A stretch of DNA of 5,833 nt, from positions 1 through 5,833 of the forward strand of contig JAJQIE010000329.1 in NCBI GenBank assembly GCA_021199395.1. Reading direction: 5' to 3'. Made by a program: the position numbers and the translations under genes. Source of the stretch: Lachnospiraceae bacterium. Lineage in GTDB: Bacteria; Bacillota; Clostridia; Lachnospirales; Lachnospiraceae. The notes under the pieces were generated by a model. That model was given only the letters and a program-made list of their open reading frames with translations. It did no database searches and had not been told where the DNA came from. Each line of letters starts with the position of its first letter. The first letter of the stretch is position 1. Positions 4,616-5,833 of this stretch are shown here, piece after piece.

Positions 4616-5596
4616 ATGAGTGTAATTATCATATTTATTCAGAAAGCGATCATGCAGGGCATGGGAATCCTGTTCGGCGCACTCGGTGAGATTCTGACGG
4701 AAAAATCCGGGAACCTGAATCTGGGGATTCCGGGTATCATGTATATGGGTGGAATCGCCGGGCTGATGGGCGCGTTTTTCTATGAGCTGGGGACCGAAAA
4801 TCCGAACCCGGTGCTCGGACTGCTGATCTCCTTCCTCTGCGCACTTGCCTGTGCGATGTTAGGCGGCCTGATTTACAGCGTGCTGACGATCTCTCTGCGG
4901 GCAAATCAGAATGTGACCGGCCTCGCCCTGACGATTTTCGGCACAGGGTTTGGAAACTTTTTCGGCGGCTCTGTCTCCAAGCTTGCCGGAGGCGTTGGAC
5001 AGATTTCCGTGAGCACGACGGCGGGCGCGTTTCAGACGAAAATCCCGGTGCTTTCAAAGATTCCGGTGCTTGGTGACATCCTGTTTTCTTATGGATTTCT
5101 GACCTATCTGGCAATCCTTCTGGCATTCGCGCTGTCCTTCTTCCTGTTCCGGACGAGGAGCGGCCTGAATCTGCGCGCGGTCGGAGAGAATCCGGGGACA
5201 GCGGACGCGGCGGGTATCAGTGAGACAAAGTATAAATATCTGGCGACCTGTATCGGAGCGGGTATTGCGGGTATGGGTGGTCTGTATTTTGTGATGGAAT
5301 ACTCAGGCGGCACCTGGACGAACAATGGATTCGGCGACCGCGGCTGGCTGGCGGTAGCCCTGGTTATCTTTGCGATGTGGCGGCCACTGAACGCGATCTG
5401 GGGTTCTGTCCTGTTCGGTGCCCTGTATATCCTGTACCTGTATATACCGGGGCTGGGGCGCGCCGCGCAGGAGATATTCAAGGCATTGCCGTATCTTGTG
5501 ACAATTCTTGTGCTCGTAGTGACCAGTTTCCGCAAAAAGAAAGAAAATCAGCCGCCGCAGGGGCTTGGCGTTCCGTATTTTCGGGAGGAGAGATAA
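4616..5596 (+). CDS. BMP-type ABC transporter permease, second subunit
   Basis: This 326-residue membrane protein (COG1079 type, equivalent by position to YufQ/NupQ) is the partner channel subunit. From the ATG at 4616 it begins directly with a hydrophobic helix. Landmarks are GEILTEKSGNLNLGIPG (24-40), NQNVTGLALTIFGTG (98-111), the cytoplasmic loop RAVGENPGTADAAGISETKYK (about 187-207) and a DRGWLAVALVIFAMWRP segment (241-257). Hydrophobic segments lie near 4-22, 36-56, 66-92, 101-117, 157-178, 207-227, 244-276 and 289-304, followed by a basic cytoplasmic tail ending GVPYFREER. In NLGIPG a Pro stands where many relatives have Glu (NLGIEG); the first permease keeps the Glu (NIGAEG). The GTG at 4586 is a possible alternative start giving 336 residues. 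It is 6 bp upstream of the small gene that follows. Confidence 0.92.
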   Translation: MSVIIIFIQKAIMQGMGILFGALGEILTEKSGNLNLGIPGIMYMGGIAGLMGAFFYELGTENPNPVLGLLISFLCALACAMLGGLIYSVLTISLRANQNVTGLALTIFGTGFGNFFGGSVSKLAGGVGQISVSTTAGAFQTKIPVLSKIPVLGDILFSYGFLTYLAILLAFALSFFLFRTRSGLNLRAVGENPGTADAAGISETKYKYLATCIGAGIAGMGGLYFVMEYSGGTWTNNGFGDRGWLAVALVIFAMWRPLNAIWGSVLFGALYILYLYIPGLGRAAQEIFKALPYLVTILVLVVTSFRKKKENQPPQGLGVPYFREER

Positions 5597-5602
5597 CAGA
5601 GA

Positions 5603-5833
5603 ATGACACACGAACAGTTATGGGAGGTTTTGGCGGAGCATCAGGGAGAAACCTTTTTTACGGTAAAGGGTCTTCCGTTTCAGTATTCGGTAAAAGGCGG
5701 CGAGCTGTTTGTGGATCGACGGGAGAAATCGATTACGCGCGCCACGATCATAAAGGCGTATGACCGTATACTGGAAAGTCCGGAGGAGATTACCGGCCCG
5801 AAAAAGCTCAATGCGTTTGGAGCGCCGTATATC
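5603..5833 (+). CDS. Small uncharacterised protein, 3' end outside the window
   Basis: An ATG-started frame stays open for 77 codons to the window edge. It starts 6 bp after the second permease stop, so it is almost certainly co-transcribed. The Shine-Dalgarno-like GGGAGGAG (5583-5590) lies inside the permease end at a longish 12-14 nt, consistent with coupled translation. The product is soluble, with no signal or membrane segment. Visible layout: a helix-like start (THEQLWEVLAEHQ), strands around ETFFTVKGLPFQYSVKG and GELFVDRREKSIT, a helix TRATIIKAYDRILES, then a GPKKLNAFGAPYI segment rich in G/P at the cut. From memory, short proteins with a similar F-x-T-x-x-G-x-P-F-x-Y opening and a closing G-x-x-Y-hydrophobic segment occur as hypotheticals in clostridia, but I cannot assign a family or function. 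A role in regulating or processing the imported ligand would be guesswork. Confidence 0.75.
   Translation, partial: MTHEQLWEVLAEHQGETFFTVKGLPFQYSVKGGELFVDRREKSITRATIIKAYDRILESPEEITGPKKLNAFGAPYI

Noticed and set aside
5377..5763. 128-codon plus-strand frame spanning the second permease end and the small gene
   Set aside because: Out of frame with both; the permease C-terminus and the clean start at 5603 explain the region.
1..5833. CRISPR array, tRNA, rRNA, insertion sequence or prophage parts
   Set aside because: No regularly spaced repeats, no tRNA cloverleaf, no transposase or phage gene seen; the window is one metabolic transport operon.

Overview
The window holds most of one plus-strand operon for a BMP-family (basic membrane protein / PnrA-TmpC-like, Med superfamily) ABC importer, followed by the start of a small conserved-looking gene of unknown function. 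Moderate GC content, strong AGGAGG-type ribosome binding sites, a Gram-positive style export signal and the style of the proteins suggest a gut-type Firmicute, most likely a Clostridia/Lachnospiraceae member. That placement is inference. No gene here names a species.

Layout. Positions 1-238 are a promoter and leader: a 29-nt homopurine tract (32-60), a candidate sigma-A promoter (about 71-99), a GC-rich leader in which one arm can pair with either of two partners (154-211), and a strong ribosome binding site. Positions 239-1423 encode the substrate-binding protein. Positions 1424-1812 are a 389-bp gene-free stretch packed with RNA-type hairpins. Positions 1813-3510 encode a double-domain ATPase, 3507-4589 a first permease (GTG start, 4-bp overlap with the ATPase gene) and about 4616-5596 a second permease. 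Positions 5603-5833 are the first 77 codons of a small gene that runs off the window.

How it works together. The binding protein captures a ligand outside the cell and delivers it to a channel made of the two unlike permeases. The single ATPase polypeptide, with one intact and one degenerate composite ATP site, powers import. The order SBP-ATPase-permease-permease is that of nucleoside uptake loci such as B. subtilis yufNOPQ (nupNOPQ). Nucleosides or purines are therefore the best guess for the substrate, but related systems carry other ligands (e.g. riboflavin RfuABCD) and the sequence does not settle it.

Most worth a second look: (1) the structured RNA between the binding-protein and ATPase genes, especially a 17-bp hairpin with five G-U pairs immediately followed by an 11-bp perfect hairpin; (2) a binding protein whose lipobox is broken at the -1 position and which carries a plausible signal peptidase I site instead; (3) the small uncharacterised gene at the 3' end of the operon.
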